From Pseudomonadota bacterium (GTDB lineage Bacteria > Pseudomonadota > Alphaproteobacteria > Rhizobiales > Rhizobiaceae): 64,000 nucleotides of DNA. The stretch's first letter is position 1; every line of letters starts with the position of its first letter. Below, in pieces: positions 17,708 through 25,938 of this stretch. Below the pieces are notes generated by a model that was not told the origin of the DNA, did no database searches, and saw only the letters and a list, made by a program, of their open reading frames with translations. Both the position numbers and the translations under genes were made by a program. The stretch lies in the NCBI GenBank assembly GCA_023451735.1, contig JAEXYH010000067.1, forward strand, positions 1-64,000. The letters are read 5' to 3'.

Positions 17708-19783
17708 TCAAAATCGCAGGGTCGTGAACACGCGGACGCCGAGGCCGGGCTGCAACACCTCGGCCTTCTTGAACGATATGTGGTTGCGGATGCGCTCGTC
17801 GAGCAGATTGTCGCCGACCACGCCAAAAGTGATGTCACGCATGCCGCCATCAACTTTCGTGAAGGTGTGCGTGTAGCTGACCTCGGCCTTCAAGAGATTG
17901 TAGCCATTGGTCGGCGTCTCATAGTCGGCGATGTCGTCCTGCGTGAAGGCATGCAGCAGGCCGAGCCGCGCATACCATGCGGCGCTGCGATACCAGATGC
18001 CGCCGCCGACGCGCATCGGTGCGATGCGCGGCACATTGCTGCCATCGGCGAAGGTCGCGCGCACCACGTCGAACTGGCCGTCGAGACCGAACATGCCGTC
18101 ATTGACGGGCGTGACATCGAGCTGCGCCATGAATTCGGCGCCGCGGAAGTTCGCATCGCGCTGGCCATAAGCCACCTGCAGCAAGGGACCTGCTGCACCG
18201 CAACTCGCAAAGACGTCGGTGCAGAAATTGCCGGTGAGCTGCTTGTAGATGAAGTCGAGATAGCGCGTGTAATAGACATTGGCCTCGAAGCGGAACTGGC
18301 CGGCGGTGCGCTTGAGGCCGAGTTCGACGGATTCCGCCGTTTCGATCTTCAGGTCGGGATTGCCGATCACGAATGTGCCGGACGCACCGTCGGAGCCGCG
18401 TGAAAACAGTTCCGGCGCCGCGGGCGCGCGTTGCGTGCGGCTGGCATTGAGCGACACCACCATGTCCCAAGGTAGCGATTGCAGCAGGCCGAAGCTGAAG
18501 CTCATCGGCGTGAAGTTTCGCGTCGCGGCGCTCTCGGTGAATGTATCCGGCGGCGGCAGGAAATTGGCCGGGAAGGTCGCCGCCATGCCGGACACCGTGA
18601 GGGTCTCGATACGGCCGGCAGCCTGCAATTTCAGCGTGTCGTTGAGCTGCAGCTGCTCGAAGGCGAAACCGCCGACAGCGTCCGTATTGGTCGGCGCCAG
18701 CAGGCCGCCGAGCACGCCGGCGGTGGCGAGCTTGCGGTTGCTGGCCTGGATGCCCCAGCTGCCGGTCAGCGCGCCGAGCGGCGTCGCAATCGCAGCATGA
18801 TCGAGCTCGACGCGACCTTCGATTTCCTTGTTGGTGATGGTGTTCTGCAGGCCATCGATGCCGTCACCGTCGATGCCGAGTTCCTTGTGCTTGTAGTCGC
18901 TGACGCCGACGGCGAAGCGGATCGCATCGATCTTGTCGTTGGGCGCGCGCCATTCGCCCTTGGTGGTCCATTTGGTCTGTTGCAGATCGATCCGCGTGCG
19001 GCTCTCGGATTCAGCGATGCCGGGGATGTGGTAGAGGCTGGTGATGTGCTGGAGCGCGGTGCCGATATAGCCGCCGTCGAAAATATAGGAACCGCCGATC
19101 GCCTGGCCTTCGGATTGCTGGCGCGTATTGGCCTGCACGCCGCCGCCGGGGATGCGATAATCACCGGCGCGGCGCCCGAATGCATCCACATGGATGGCGA
19201 CATTGCTGCCTGATGCATCCAGGCTCGCGGCGCCATCGACGCTGCTGTCCACCGACGAGCCGCCGCCTTTGATCTTGGCGGCAAAGCCGTTCGGCACCAG
19301 CGCTTCCGGAATGCGGTTGTTCACCGCGTTCACCACGCCGCCGATCGCCTGATTGCCATAGCGCAGCGTGCCCGGGCCGCGGATCACCTCGACCTTGTCG
19401 GCGGTGAGCGGGTCCACCGGCACCTGATGATCCTGGCTGAAATCCGAGACGTCCTGGCTGCCGACCCCGTTCTCCTGGATACGGACGCGATAATCGTCGA
19501 GGCCGCGGATATTCGGCCGGCTGGCGCCGGGCGCGAAGGTGGAAGCGGCGATGCCGGGCTGTGTCGCCAGCAAATCGGCGAGGGAGGACGAGGCTGCACG
19601 CTGCAGGGCCTCGCCGGAGAGCTGGGTCGTGGCCTGGAAAGCGTCGGCCTCCTTCTTTTCGCGTTCGGCCGTCACGGTGATCTCCGACAACGCCTCCTGC
19701 GCGTGGAGGATGCTTGCGCTCGCCCCAAGGATGCAGGCCGCGCCCGAAAGTGCTGCCACCGATCTCCAATTCCCCAATGTCAC
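17708..19783 (-). CDS. TonB-dependent outer-membrane receptor, ZnuD-like
   Basis: The 691-residue protein has a signal peptide, a TonB-box-like region (SEITVTAERE), a plug domain (LATQPGIAASTFAPGASRPNIRGLDDYRVRIQENG; VEVIRGPGTLRYGNQAIGGVVNA) and a beta-barrel ending in an aromatic residue (TTLRF). The C-terminal part, with VGDNLLDERIRNH and EVLQPGLGVRVF, resembles the ZnuD zinc/heme receptor group more than siderophore receptors. It leads an operon with exbB-exbD-tonB. A possible Fur-family site lies just upstream. The metal is inferred only. Confidence 0.8.
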   Translation of the reverse strand: MTLGNWRSVAALSGAACILGASASILHAQEALSEITVTAEREKKEADAFQATTQLSGEALQRAASSSLADLLATQPGIAASTFAPGASRPNIRGLDDYRVRIQENGVGSQDVSDFSQDHQVPVDPLTADKVEVIRGPGTLRYGNQAIGGVVNAVNNRIPEALVPNGFAAKIKGGGSSVDSSVDGAASLDASGSNVAIHVDAFGRRAGDYRIPGGGVQANTRQQSEGQAIGGSYIFDGGYIGTALQHITSLYHIPGIAESESRTRIDLQQTKWTTKGEWRAPNDKIDAIRFAVGVSDYKHKELGIDGDGIDGLQNTITNKEIEGRVELDHAAIATPLGALTGSWGIQASNRKLATAGVLGGLLAPTNTDAVGGFAFEQLQLNDTLKLQAAGRIETLTVSGMAATFPANFLPPPDTFTESAATRNFTPMSFSFGLLQSLPWDMVVSLNASRTQRAPAAPELFSRGSDGASGTFVIGNPDLKIETAESVELGLKRTAGQFRFEANVYYTRYLDFIYKQLTGNFCTDVFASCGAAGPLLQVAYGQRDANFRGAEFMAQLDVTPVNDGMFGLDGQFDVVRATFADGSNVPRIAPMRVGGGIWYRSAAWYARLGLLHAFTQDDIADYETPTNGYNLLKAEVSYTHTFTKVDGGMRDITFGVVGDNLLDERIRNHISFKKAEVLQPGLGVRVFTTLRF

Positions 19784-19802
19784 GCGACCCCCGAACTCTT
19801 CC

Positions 19803-19832
19803 TGCGAATGCTAATGCGAACTACTCGCAATA
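19803..19832. promoter_or_regulatory. Possible Fur/Zur-family operator upstream of the TonB receptor
   Basis: TGCGA occurs at 19803 and 19815 and its inverse TCGCA at 19825, giving TGCGA-ACTAC-TCGCA plus an overlapping direct repeat GCGAAT/GCTAAT/GCGAAC. The hexamer pattern is similar to Fur-family sites. It lies 20-50 bases upstream of the receptor start codon. Assignment to a particular regulator is a guess. Confidence 0.35.
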
Positions 19833-19874
19833 AGGAAGGGGAACGCGGACGATGTCAAGCGCCAAGCTCGGACC

Positions 19875-19981
19875 CGTAGGATGGGTTGAGCGAAGGTGCG
19901 CAGCGCCGGAGCGAAAACCCATCAGCGGAGCCTGCAACAGGGAAAGGTGATGGGTTTTCGCTCCGCTCAACCCATCCGACG
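19875..19981. repeat. Palindromic repeat, family B copy 3
   Basis: The element is CGTAGGATGGGTTGAGCG...CGCTCAACCCATCCGACG, in the 485-base space between the divergent receptor and MFS genes. Confidence 0.8.
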
Positions 19982-19993
19982 GATCTGAAGCGT

Positions 19994-20095
19994 GCAGGAT
20001 GGGTAGAGCGGAGCGAAACCCATCATCACAAGCACCGAGCCCGCGGTGATGGGTTTCGCTCCGGCGCTGTGCGCCTCCGCTCTACCCATCCTACG
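19994..20095. repeat. Palindromic repeat, family B copy 4
   Basis: The element is GCAGGATGGGTAGAGCG...CGCTCTACCCATCCTAC, placed 12 bases after the previous copy. The two copies form a tandem pair. The remainder of the gap (20096-20268) holds the MFS leader, in which I see no gene. Confidence 0.78.
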
Positions 20096-20268
20096 GGCCG
20101 CAGCCCAGCGCTGGGGAACCTTCACCACCCCCACCCGTTAGCCCAACGTGGGAATTCATTGTCAGGATCAAAGCAGCCCGTGCCTGTTGGCGTCGGGCGT
20201 TCTTCGCTTTGGTGTTGTCGCCTTGCCCTTGAACCGAGGAGCCCAGTGTCGATGCTTCGGAGCAGGGC

Positions 20269-21741
20269 ATGAGTAACGCGCAGGCGATCGCGCCAGACGG
20301 ATTGCCCGCGCAGGGCGCGCGGGTGATCGAGACCGATATTCCCTCACGCCTCGACAATCTGCGCTGGAGCGGATTTCACACGCGTGTGGTGATCGCCCTT
20401 GGCGTGACTTGGATTCTCGACGGACTCGAAGTGACGCTGGCGGGCGCACTCTCCGGCGCTTTGAAAGACGATCCGGTTCTCAAATTCTCCAATGTCGATA
20501 TCGGCATCGCCAGCAGCGCCTATCTCGCCGGCGCGGTGATCGGCGCGCTCGGCTTCGGCTGGCTGACCGATCGCATCGGTCGCAAGAAACTGTTCTTCAT
20601 CACGCTCGCGCTTTATCTCTCCGCAGCGGCTGCCACGGCGTTCTCGTGGAGCCTCGCAAGCTATGCGTTGTTTCGCTTCGTCACCGGCGCGGGGATCGGC
20701 GGCGAATATACGGCGATCAATTCGACGATCCAGGAGCTGGTGCCGGCGCGCTATCGCGGCTGGACCGATCTGGTCATCAATGGCAGCTTCTGGCTCGGCG
20801 CTGCGATGGGCGCCATCTGCGCCATCGTGCTGCTCGATCCCGCCGTGGTGTCGCAATCCTATGGCTGGCGCATCGCCTATTTCACCGGCGCCGCCATCGG
20901 CCTCGTGGTGTTGCTGATGCGGATGTGGATTCCGGAAAGCCCGCGCTGGCTGATGATCCATGGTCAGCCCGAACGCGCCGAACAGATCGTGCGCGACATC
21001 GAAGCGTCGGCGCACCAGAAGGCTTCGCCGGAGGTGATCGCTGCGCTGCCAAAGATCAAGCTAACGCAACGCGATCACACGCCGCTGACGGAGGTCGCCA
21101 AGACGCTGCTGGTGTCCTATCGACAACGGTCGCTTGTCGGCCTCGTGCTGATGGCGGCGCAGGCCTTCTTCTACAATGCGATCTTCTTCACCTATGCGCT
21201 GATCCTGACCGATTTCTACGGTATCGCGTCGAGCCATGTGGGCTGGTATCTGCTGCCGTTTGCTGCGGGCAATTTCCTCGGTCCGCTGCTGCTCGGCCGG
21301 CTGTTCGACACGATCGGCCGCCGAACCATGATCGCCTTCACCTATGGCATGTCGGGCATTCTGCTGGCCGGCTCCGGCTATCTGTTCTCCATCGGCGTGA
21401 TGAGTGCGCAGACCCAGACGATCGCCTGGATGGTGATCTTCTTCTTCGCCTCGCCCGCTGCCAGCGCGGCCTATCTCACCGTGAGCGAGACCTTCCCCAT
21501 CGAGGTTCGCGCATTGGCGATCGCGCTGTTCTACGCCATCGGCACCGGCATCGGCGGTATCGCCGGTCCGGCGCTGTTCGGCGTCCTCATCGATACCGGC
21601 TCGCGCAACAGCGTGTTTGCCGGTTATCTCCTTGGCGCTGTGCTGATGATCGCTGCTGCGGTCGTGGGCGCGCGCTATGCCATCGCGGCGGAACGCAAGC
21701 CGCTTGAATCAGTTGCACGGCCACTGGCCGCGACGGAGTGA
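20269..21741 (+). CDS. MFS metabolite:proton symporter
   Basis: The 490-residue protein has twelve predicted helices. Motif A is clear in GFGWLTDRIGRKKLFF, and the central loop contains the PESPRWLMIHGQPERAE signature of the sugar/metabolite-H+ symporter branch. GGAGCAGG precedes the ATG. It is followed 4 bases later by otsB, so a link with trehalose synthesis or uptake of a sugar precursor is possible. The substrate is not determinable from the sequence. Confidence 0.82.
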   Translation: MSNAQAIAPDGLPAQGARVIETDIPSRLDNLRWSGFHTRVVIALGVTWILDGLEVTLAGALSGALKDDPVLKFSNVDIGIASSAYLAGAVIGALGFGWLTDRIGRKKLFFITLALYLSAAAATAFSWSLASYALFRFVTGAGIGGEYTAINSTIQELVPARYRGWTDLVINGSFWLGAAMGAICAIVLLDPAVVSQSYGWRIAYFTGAAIGLVVLLMRMWIPESPRWLMIHGQPERAEQIVRDIEASAHQKASPEVIAALPKIKLTQRDHTPLTEVAKTLLVSYRQRSLVGLVLMAAQAFFYNAIFFTYALILTDFYGIASSHVGWYLLPFAAGNFLGPLLLGRLFDTIGRRTMIAFTYGMSGILLAGSGYLFSIGVMSAQTQTIAWMVIFFFASPAASAAYLTVSETFPIEVRALAIALFYAIGTGIGGIAGPALFGVLIDTGSRNSVFAGYLLGAVLMIAAAVVGARYAIAAERKPLESVARPLAATE

Positions 21742-21745
21742 TATC

Positions 21746-22570
21746 ATGACCCTACCGAGAGACATTGTCGAAATTGCCATGAACGATGCGCCGCCGGCGT
21801 CGTCCGCGATTTTCGATCATGTCGATATCAAGCTGCCACGTCTGTCCGAATGCGCGTTGCTGCTCGATATCGATGGCACGCTGCTCGACATGGCGCCGAC
21901 TCCGCGCGAAGTCTGGGTGCCGCCGGATCTCGCCACCAATATGGGCAAGCTTTTGCAGCGCACGAACGGCGCGATGGCGCTGGTGTCGGGGCGCTCGGTG
22001 AATGACATCGATCTGATCTTTGCGCCGATGCAGTTTCCCGCGGTCGGTGGCCACGGCGCCGAGATGCGATTGGGACGCGATGTGGAATCGGTGGCGGCAG
22101 GCGCGCCGCCGATGGACAAGGAATTGAAGCGGCGGCTCGCTGCGATCGCAAAGCTCTCGCCCGGCATTCTGCTGGAAGATAAGGGCTATTCGCTTGCGTT
22201 GCATTATCGCCTCGCGCCGCATGCCGAGAAGGCGATCTATGATGCGGTGTCGGCGATCCGTGCCGATCTTCCGAATGCGCCGATCGAAGTGCTGCCAGGA
22301 AAATTCGTCTGCGAGATCAAGCCGGCGGGATTCACGAAGGCCACCGGCGTGATCGAATTGATGACGCATGAACCGTTCAAGGGAAAGCGTCCGATCTTCC
22401 TCGGCGATGATGTCACCGATGAGAGCGTTTTTGCCATCATGCCCGGCATGAATGGATTGGCATTCTCCGTCGGCCGTCATGCACAGGGTGTTGCAGGTCA
22501 TTTCGCCGAACCGCGCGACGTGCGCGCGTGGCTCGGACGATTGCTGATCGATGATGCGAAATTGCAGTAG
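21746..22570 (+). CDS. otsB: Trehalose-6-phosphate phosphatase
   Basis: The 274-residue HAD-fold enzyme is read from ATG 21746. It has catalytic D41/D43 in LLLDIDGTLLD, the OtsB stretch GGHGAEMRLG, EVLPGKFVCEIKPAGFTKATGV and the metal motif FLGDDVTDESVF. It removes phosphate from trehalose-6-phosphate made by OtsA, whose gene is 255 bases downstream beyond a palindromic repeat. Trehalose protects against osmotic and drying stress. Confidence 0.93.
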   Translation: MTLPRDIVEIAMNDAPPASSAIFDHVDIKLPRLSECALLLDIDGTLLDMAPTPREVWVPPDLATNMGKLLQRTNGAMALVSGRSVNDIDLIFAPMQFPAVGGHGAEMRLGRDVESVAAGAPPMDKELKRRLAAIAKLSPGILLEDKGYSLALHYRLAPHAEKAIYDAVSAIRADLPNAPIEVLPGKFVCEIKPAGFTKATGVIELMTHEPFKGKRPIFLGDDVTDESVFAIMPGMNGLAFSVGRHAQGVAGHFAEPRDVRAWLGRLLIDDAKLQ

Positions 22571-22573
22571 CCT

Positions 22574-22654
22574 GTAGGGTGGGCAAAGCGAAGCGTGCCC
22601 ACCTTCACAAGCCGTGCACGTGATGGTGGGCACGCTTCGCTTTGCCCACCCTAC
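22574..22654. repeat. Palindromic repeat, family D copy 2
   Basis: The element is GTAGGGTGGGCAAAGCG...CGCTTTGCCCACCCTAC, between otsB and otsA. This is the last repeat of any of these families in the window. Confidence 0.82.
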
Positions 22655-22825
22655 GCGACGTCATGTAGCCGACTCATCGCGTCCACATGTCACGACGAAA
22701 CATCACAAAAAAGACGAGTTCCACCGCAGCTTGCCTGAATTTGGTTTCATTCGGGTCGAATGATGACCAGGAACCATATTGATGAACGGACGTTTATTCT
22801 CGACCAGCCATCAGGAGGGAATCTT

Positions 22826-24301
22826 GTGAATCTCGTCGTTGTCTCAAACCGTGTCTCCCGCGCTTCGGCAAATGAACCGATGACGGGAGGTTTAGCGGCA
22901 GCATTGCTGCCCGTGGTTGAGAAGTCCGGCGCGATTTGGGTTGGTTCTTCGGGCCGTTTGCGCGAAGGCGCGCAGAAAGAGCCGTTCGCCGAAATTGAAG
23001 CGCTTGGTGCGGGCGCGCTGGCCATGCTCGATCTGCCAGCCGCGCATTACGAAGGCTATTACGAAGGTTTCGCCAATTCGGCGTTGTGGCCTGCACTGCA
23101 TTCTCGCACCGATCTCATCCGTACGACCCAGGACAATTATCAATCCTATCGCGAAGTGAATTCGTTCTTCGCGCGTGCGCTGCTCAAATTCCGCAAGCCC
23201 GATACGGCATTCTGGATCCAGGATTATCATTTCCTCGCACTCGGCGCCGAGCTGCGCGCGCTGGGCGTGACGCAGCCGCTCGGCTTCTTCCTGCACACGC
23301 CATGGCCGACGCGCGATATCTTTGGCGGCGTTCCGCATCACCGCGAACTGGTCGAAGCCATGCTGGCTTACGATCTGCTCGGCTTCCAGACCATCGGCGA
23401 TCGCGATAACTTCCTGTCTTATGTCGAGAGCGATCTCGGCCTCGATGTGTCGAGCGGCGTCGTGCAGTCGCGTTATGGCGCGTCGAGCTGCCAGGTGTTT
23501 CCGATCGGCATCGATCCCGCGAAGTTTGCCGCTTTCGCTGCAAAGTCGTCGTCGCATCCCGATGTGTCGCGCCTGCGCCGCAGCCTGAATGGCGAGAAGC
23601 TCGCCATCGGCGTCGATCGCGTGGATTACTCGAAGGGCCTCGTCAATCGGATCGAAGCTTTCGATCGCATGCTGACGGCGCAGCCGCAGCTCAAGCGCTC
23701 GGTCTCGCTGCTGCAGATCGCGACGCTGTCGCGCGGCAATATCGAAGCCTATGGCGATCTGCAGAACCAGCTCGCCAAACTCGTCAGCGACGTCAATGGT
23801 CGCCATGGCGAGGTGGACTGGACGCCGATCCGCTATCTCAACAAGGGTTTCAGCCAGACCGTGCTTGCCGGCCTTTATCGCACGGCGCAGGTGGGGGTGG
23901 TGACGCCGCTGCATGACGGCATGAACCTGGTGGCGAAGGAATATGTCGCCGCCCAGAATCCGGTCGATCCCGGCGTGCTCGTGCTGTCGAAATTCGCCGG
24001 CGCTGCCAATGAGCTCGACACGGCACTTCTGGTGAATCCGCACGATATCGACGGCATGGCCCGCACCATCGCGACCGCGCTCTCGATGCCGTTGATGGAG
24101 CGCCGGATGCGCTGGGAAGCCATGATGGCCAAGCTGCGTGCCGGCACCATCCAGGAATGGTTCAGCGATTTCGTGGGGTCGTTGCAGGATGCCCATGCAC
24201 TCAACGACACCGCGCAAAATGACAACGTGCCCGGCGCAACACCTGCAGTCTGGCCGGTCCATTCGGTCGCCTCTGTCGCGGCAACCTCCCGCCTGCACTG
24301 A
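22826..24301 (+). CDS. otsA: Trehalose-6-phosphate synthase
   Basis: The protein has 491 residues when read from GTG 22826, which has AGGAGGG six bases upstream; an in-frame ATG at 22760 lacks this. It is a GT20 glycosyltransferase that makes trehalose-6-phosphate from UDP-glucose and glucose-6-phosphate. The N-terminal NRVSRA loop, MTGGLAAAL, WIQDYHFLAL, FFLHTPWPTRDIF, GVDRVDYSKGLVNR and LHDGMNLVAKEYVAAQ are all present. It works with the neighbouring otsB. Confidence 0.94.
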   Translation: MNLVVVSNRVSRASANEPMTGGLAAALLPVVEKSGAIWVGSSGRLREGAQKEPFAEIEALGAGALAMLDLPAAHYEGYYEGFANSALWPALHSRTDLIRTTQDNYQSYREVNSFFARALLKFRKPDTAFWIQDYHFLALGAELRALGVTQPLGFFLHTPWPTRDIFGGVPHHRELVEAMLAYDLLGFQTIGDRDNFLSYVESDLGLDVSSGVVQSRYGASSCQVFPIGIDPAKFAAFAAKSSSHPDVSRLRRSLNGEKLAIGVDRVDYSKGLVNRIEAFDRMLTAQPQLKRSVSLLQIATLSRGNIEAYGDLQNQLAKLVSDVNGRHGEVDWTPIRYLNKGFSQTVLAGLYRTAQVGVVTPLHDGMNLVAKEYVAAQNPVDPGVLVLSKFAGAANELDTALLVNPHDIDGMARTIATALSMPLMERRMRWEAMMAKLRAGTIQEWFSDFVGSLQDAHALNDTAQNDNVPGATPAVWPVHSVASVAATSRLH

Positions 24302-24451
24302 GGCCGAGCTATGCCGGCGCGATCAATTCGCGGCGGGATTGGCCTGATGGGCGGCAAAATCTCCATATTTTCCAGATAATTGCGAAAAAGCGCCGATCCG
24401 CGCTGGCGATCTCTTGCAAATCGGTCGTGCAGCCGTCATGAGAGGCGCACT

Positions 24452-24541
24452 GGGGAGGTGGCCGAGTGGTTGAAGGCGCACGCCTGGAACGCGTGTAAAC
24501 GGGAAACCGTTTCGAGGGTTCGAATCCCTCTCTCTCCGCCA
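24452..24541 (+). tRNA. tRNA-Ser(GGA)
   Basis: A 90-nt class II tRNA. It has acceptor GGGGAGG paired with TCTCTCC (two G-T wobbles), D-arm GCCGAGTGGTTGAAGGC, anticodon stem CACGC/GCGTG with loop CTGGAAC (anticodon GGA), a long variable arm, T-arm GAGGGTTCGAATCCCTC and an encoded CCA. Backbone-type sequence ends here and island-type sequence begins, so the 3' part is a likely integration site. Confidence 0.96.
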
Positions 24542-24560
24542 GTTGGCTCGAAAGGGCCGA

Positions 24561-24582
24561 AAACCCAGCAAATTGTGGGTTT
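24561..24582 (+). terminator. Hairpin after tRNA-Ser
   Basis: AAACCCA (24561-24567) and TGGGTTT (24576-24582) form a 7-bp stem with an 8-nt loop, 20 bases after the tRNA CCA. The rest of 24583-24759 shows no gene that I can support. Confidence 0.5.
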
Positions 24583-24759
24583 CTGCAAGCCTCTGGGTGA
24601 GGCCTGTGTAGCCCCAGTATGTAGCACAGCTTGGCGTCGCCGGACAGTGAAAGATCTGGTGGTTTTGCGCCTGTGTCGAGCGGCCATCCTTCCAACGAAA
24701 TCGCTGATCGACTGTGGAAGGCCGATTTAAATTTGCACCCGCACTACCCCTAATCGGTT

Positions 24760-25155
24760 CTACAGCCTGGCCTCAATCACCACAAAAGCCACGCACATGC
24801 CGCCACTGGTCGCAAGAGAGAGGTGAACGGAGATTTTTGAGCCCTTAGGAGCAAGATGAAGCGCACGTCGAAGCGCGCCGCCCGAAAGCGCAACTGTCGG
24901 AGCCCCGAGTTCGACGGTGCCGATCTCGATGTCGTGCCAGCCAATTCGCCCGGTGATACCTGTGCCGAGCGCCTTTGCGCAGGCTTCCTTTGCAGCAAAC
25001 CGGTGGCCGAAAAAGCCATTTGGGTCTTTACGACACAACCCGGCGGCGATCTCGCTCGGGGTGAAGAGACGCTCCAGATACCCGATGCCGCGACGTTGAA
25101 CCGCCTCCGCGGTTCTTTCGATTTCGTGGATGTCGATGCCTGAGCCAATGATCAA
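24760..25155 (-). CDS. acpS: Holo-[acyl-carrier-protein] synthase, island copy
   Basis: The 131-residue phosphopantetheinyl transferase begins at TTG 25155 with AAGGAG seven bases upstream. Mg2+ ligands D8 (IGSGIDIHEIER) and E57 (HRFAAKEACAKALGTG) match the AcpS positions. It transfers 4'-phosphopantetheine from CoA to a serine of a carrier protein. In alphaproteobacteria the housekeeping acpS usually lies near lepB/rnc, which are not here, so this is probably an extra copy. It diverges, with an 85-base gap, from a gene that looks like an acyl-carrier-like protein, the likely substrate. Confidence 0.9.
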   Translation of the reverse strand: MIIGSGIDIHEIERTAEAVQRRGIGYLERLFTPSEIAAGLCRKDPNGFFGHRFAAKEACAKALGTGITGRIGWHDIEIGTVELGAPTVALSGGALRRALHLAPKGSKISVHLSLATSGGMCVAFVVIEARL

Positions 25156-25240
25156 GCCCTACTCCTTGTATTTATCGGACAAACGATGTTTGATTTTCGG
25201 ACATTCGGTGTTATATGTCGAGTCGGGAAGGGAGATCAAA
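25156..25240. promoter_or_regulatory. Divergent promoter with XRE-type operator
   Basis: The space between acpS and the carrier-like gene contains the palindrome CAAAC-GAT-GTTTG (25180-25192) and two copies of TCGGACA flanking it. On the plus strand TTGATT (25190-25195) and TATATG (25212-25217), 16 bases apart, form a plausible promoter whose -35 box overlaps the palindrome. This would let the XRE protein encoded two genes downstream repress both directions. Confidence 0.5.
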
Positions 25241-25591
25241 ATGTCAGATACCTCTACCAATCCATCGCCATCGAAGGTCGGGGTCGTCTACCCCGCCGCA
25301 GGTGTCGCAAGTTTAATGCGCGATGAGCTTTTGCGGGCGATCAGAAGTACATATCGGCGCAAGGGCCTGGCATTGCCGGTAGATGACGCCAGCGTTGTTG
25401 CAAAACCAATCGAGATCGATTCGCAGCTCGTCGTCGAGACTTTGCAAGTCCTGGACGATGTCCTCCCCTTCAAGGTTACTGAAAGCGTGGTCAAAGCCGG
25501 CGGCTACGATTCAATACAGGCGGCGGTTGCACATGTGACAGGTCGTGTCGAAAAGAAGTGGAACGATCACCACCTTGGAAAGAAGAAATGA
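25241..25591 (+). CDS. Acyl-carrier-protein-like protein
   Basis: The 116-residue protein starts at ATG 25241 after GGGAG. The segment IDSQLVVETLQVLDDVL (residues 59-75) matches the helix that follows the phosphopantetheine serine of carrier proteins in register: D60-S61, E66 at S+5 and L71 at S+10. The tail GGYDSIQAAVAHV resembles the carrier's last helix. S61 is therefore the proposed attachment site, although the usual DSL reads DSQ. An upstream helix (MRDELLRAIRSTYRRKG) fits helix 1, with a longer linker than usual. Its stop overlaps the XRE start (ATGA). The assignment is mine from pattern and from the adjacent acpS. Confidence 0.6.
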   Translation: MSDTSTNPSPSKVGVVYPAAGVASLMRDELLRAIRSTYRRKGLALPVDDASVVAKPIEIDSQLVVETLQVLDDVLPFKVTESVVKAGGYDSIQAAVAHVTGRVEKKWNDHHLGKKK

Positions 25592-25935
25592 ACGACGAAG
25601 CAGAGCGACGTAGATTGGGAGAGCGTCTGCGCCAAGCCCGCGAGTACGTTGGTTACTCGCAGGACGAGACGGCTACCTTTCTAAAAGTAACGCGCACTGC
25701 TGTTACAAACATGGAGAACGGCCAACGGAAGGTCGAGGCTATCGAGTTGAAACGCCTGGCAGAACTTTTTAGGCGACCGGTAGGATACTTTACCGGCGAG
25801 GATGAAGTTGCCGCTTCGCTGCCTGCAGACGTCGCTCATTTGGCCCGCGCCGCCGCCAAGCTGTCAGCGAAAGATCGTGATGAACTCGCTCGCTTCGCCG
25901 AGTTTCTCAAAACGCGGTCGGATAGCGGGGATTGA
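25588..25935 (+). CDS. XRE-family transcriptional regulator
   Basis: The 115-residue protein has an N-terminal helix-turn-helix (residues 6-62: LGERLRQAREYVGYSQDETATFLKV ... AVTNMENGQRKVEAIELKRLAELF) and a short helical tail. XRE proteins encoded directly before ImmA/IrrE peptidases are usually repressors that are cleaved or destabilised by the peptidase. It overlaps the carrier-like gene by 4 bases and is 3 bases from the ImmA gene. It probably binds the palindrome at 25180-25192. Confidence 0.88.
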   Translation: MNDEAERRRLGERLRQAREYVGYSQDETATFLKVTRTAVTNMENGQRKVEAIELKRLAELFRRPVGYFTGEDEVAASLPADVAHLARAAAKLSAKDRDELARFAEFLKTRSDSGD

Positions 25936-25938
25936 TCC

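Noticed and set aside
24583..24759. Second att-like copy of the tRNA 3' end near the tRNA
   Set aside because: Looked for repeats of the T-arm sequence and found none in this stretch; the other boundary must lie elsewhere.
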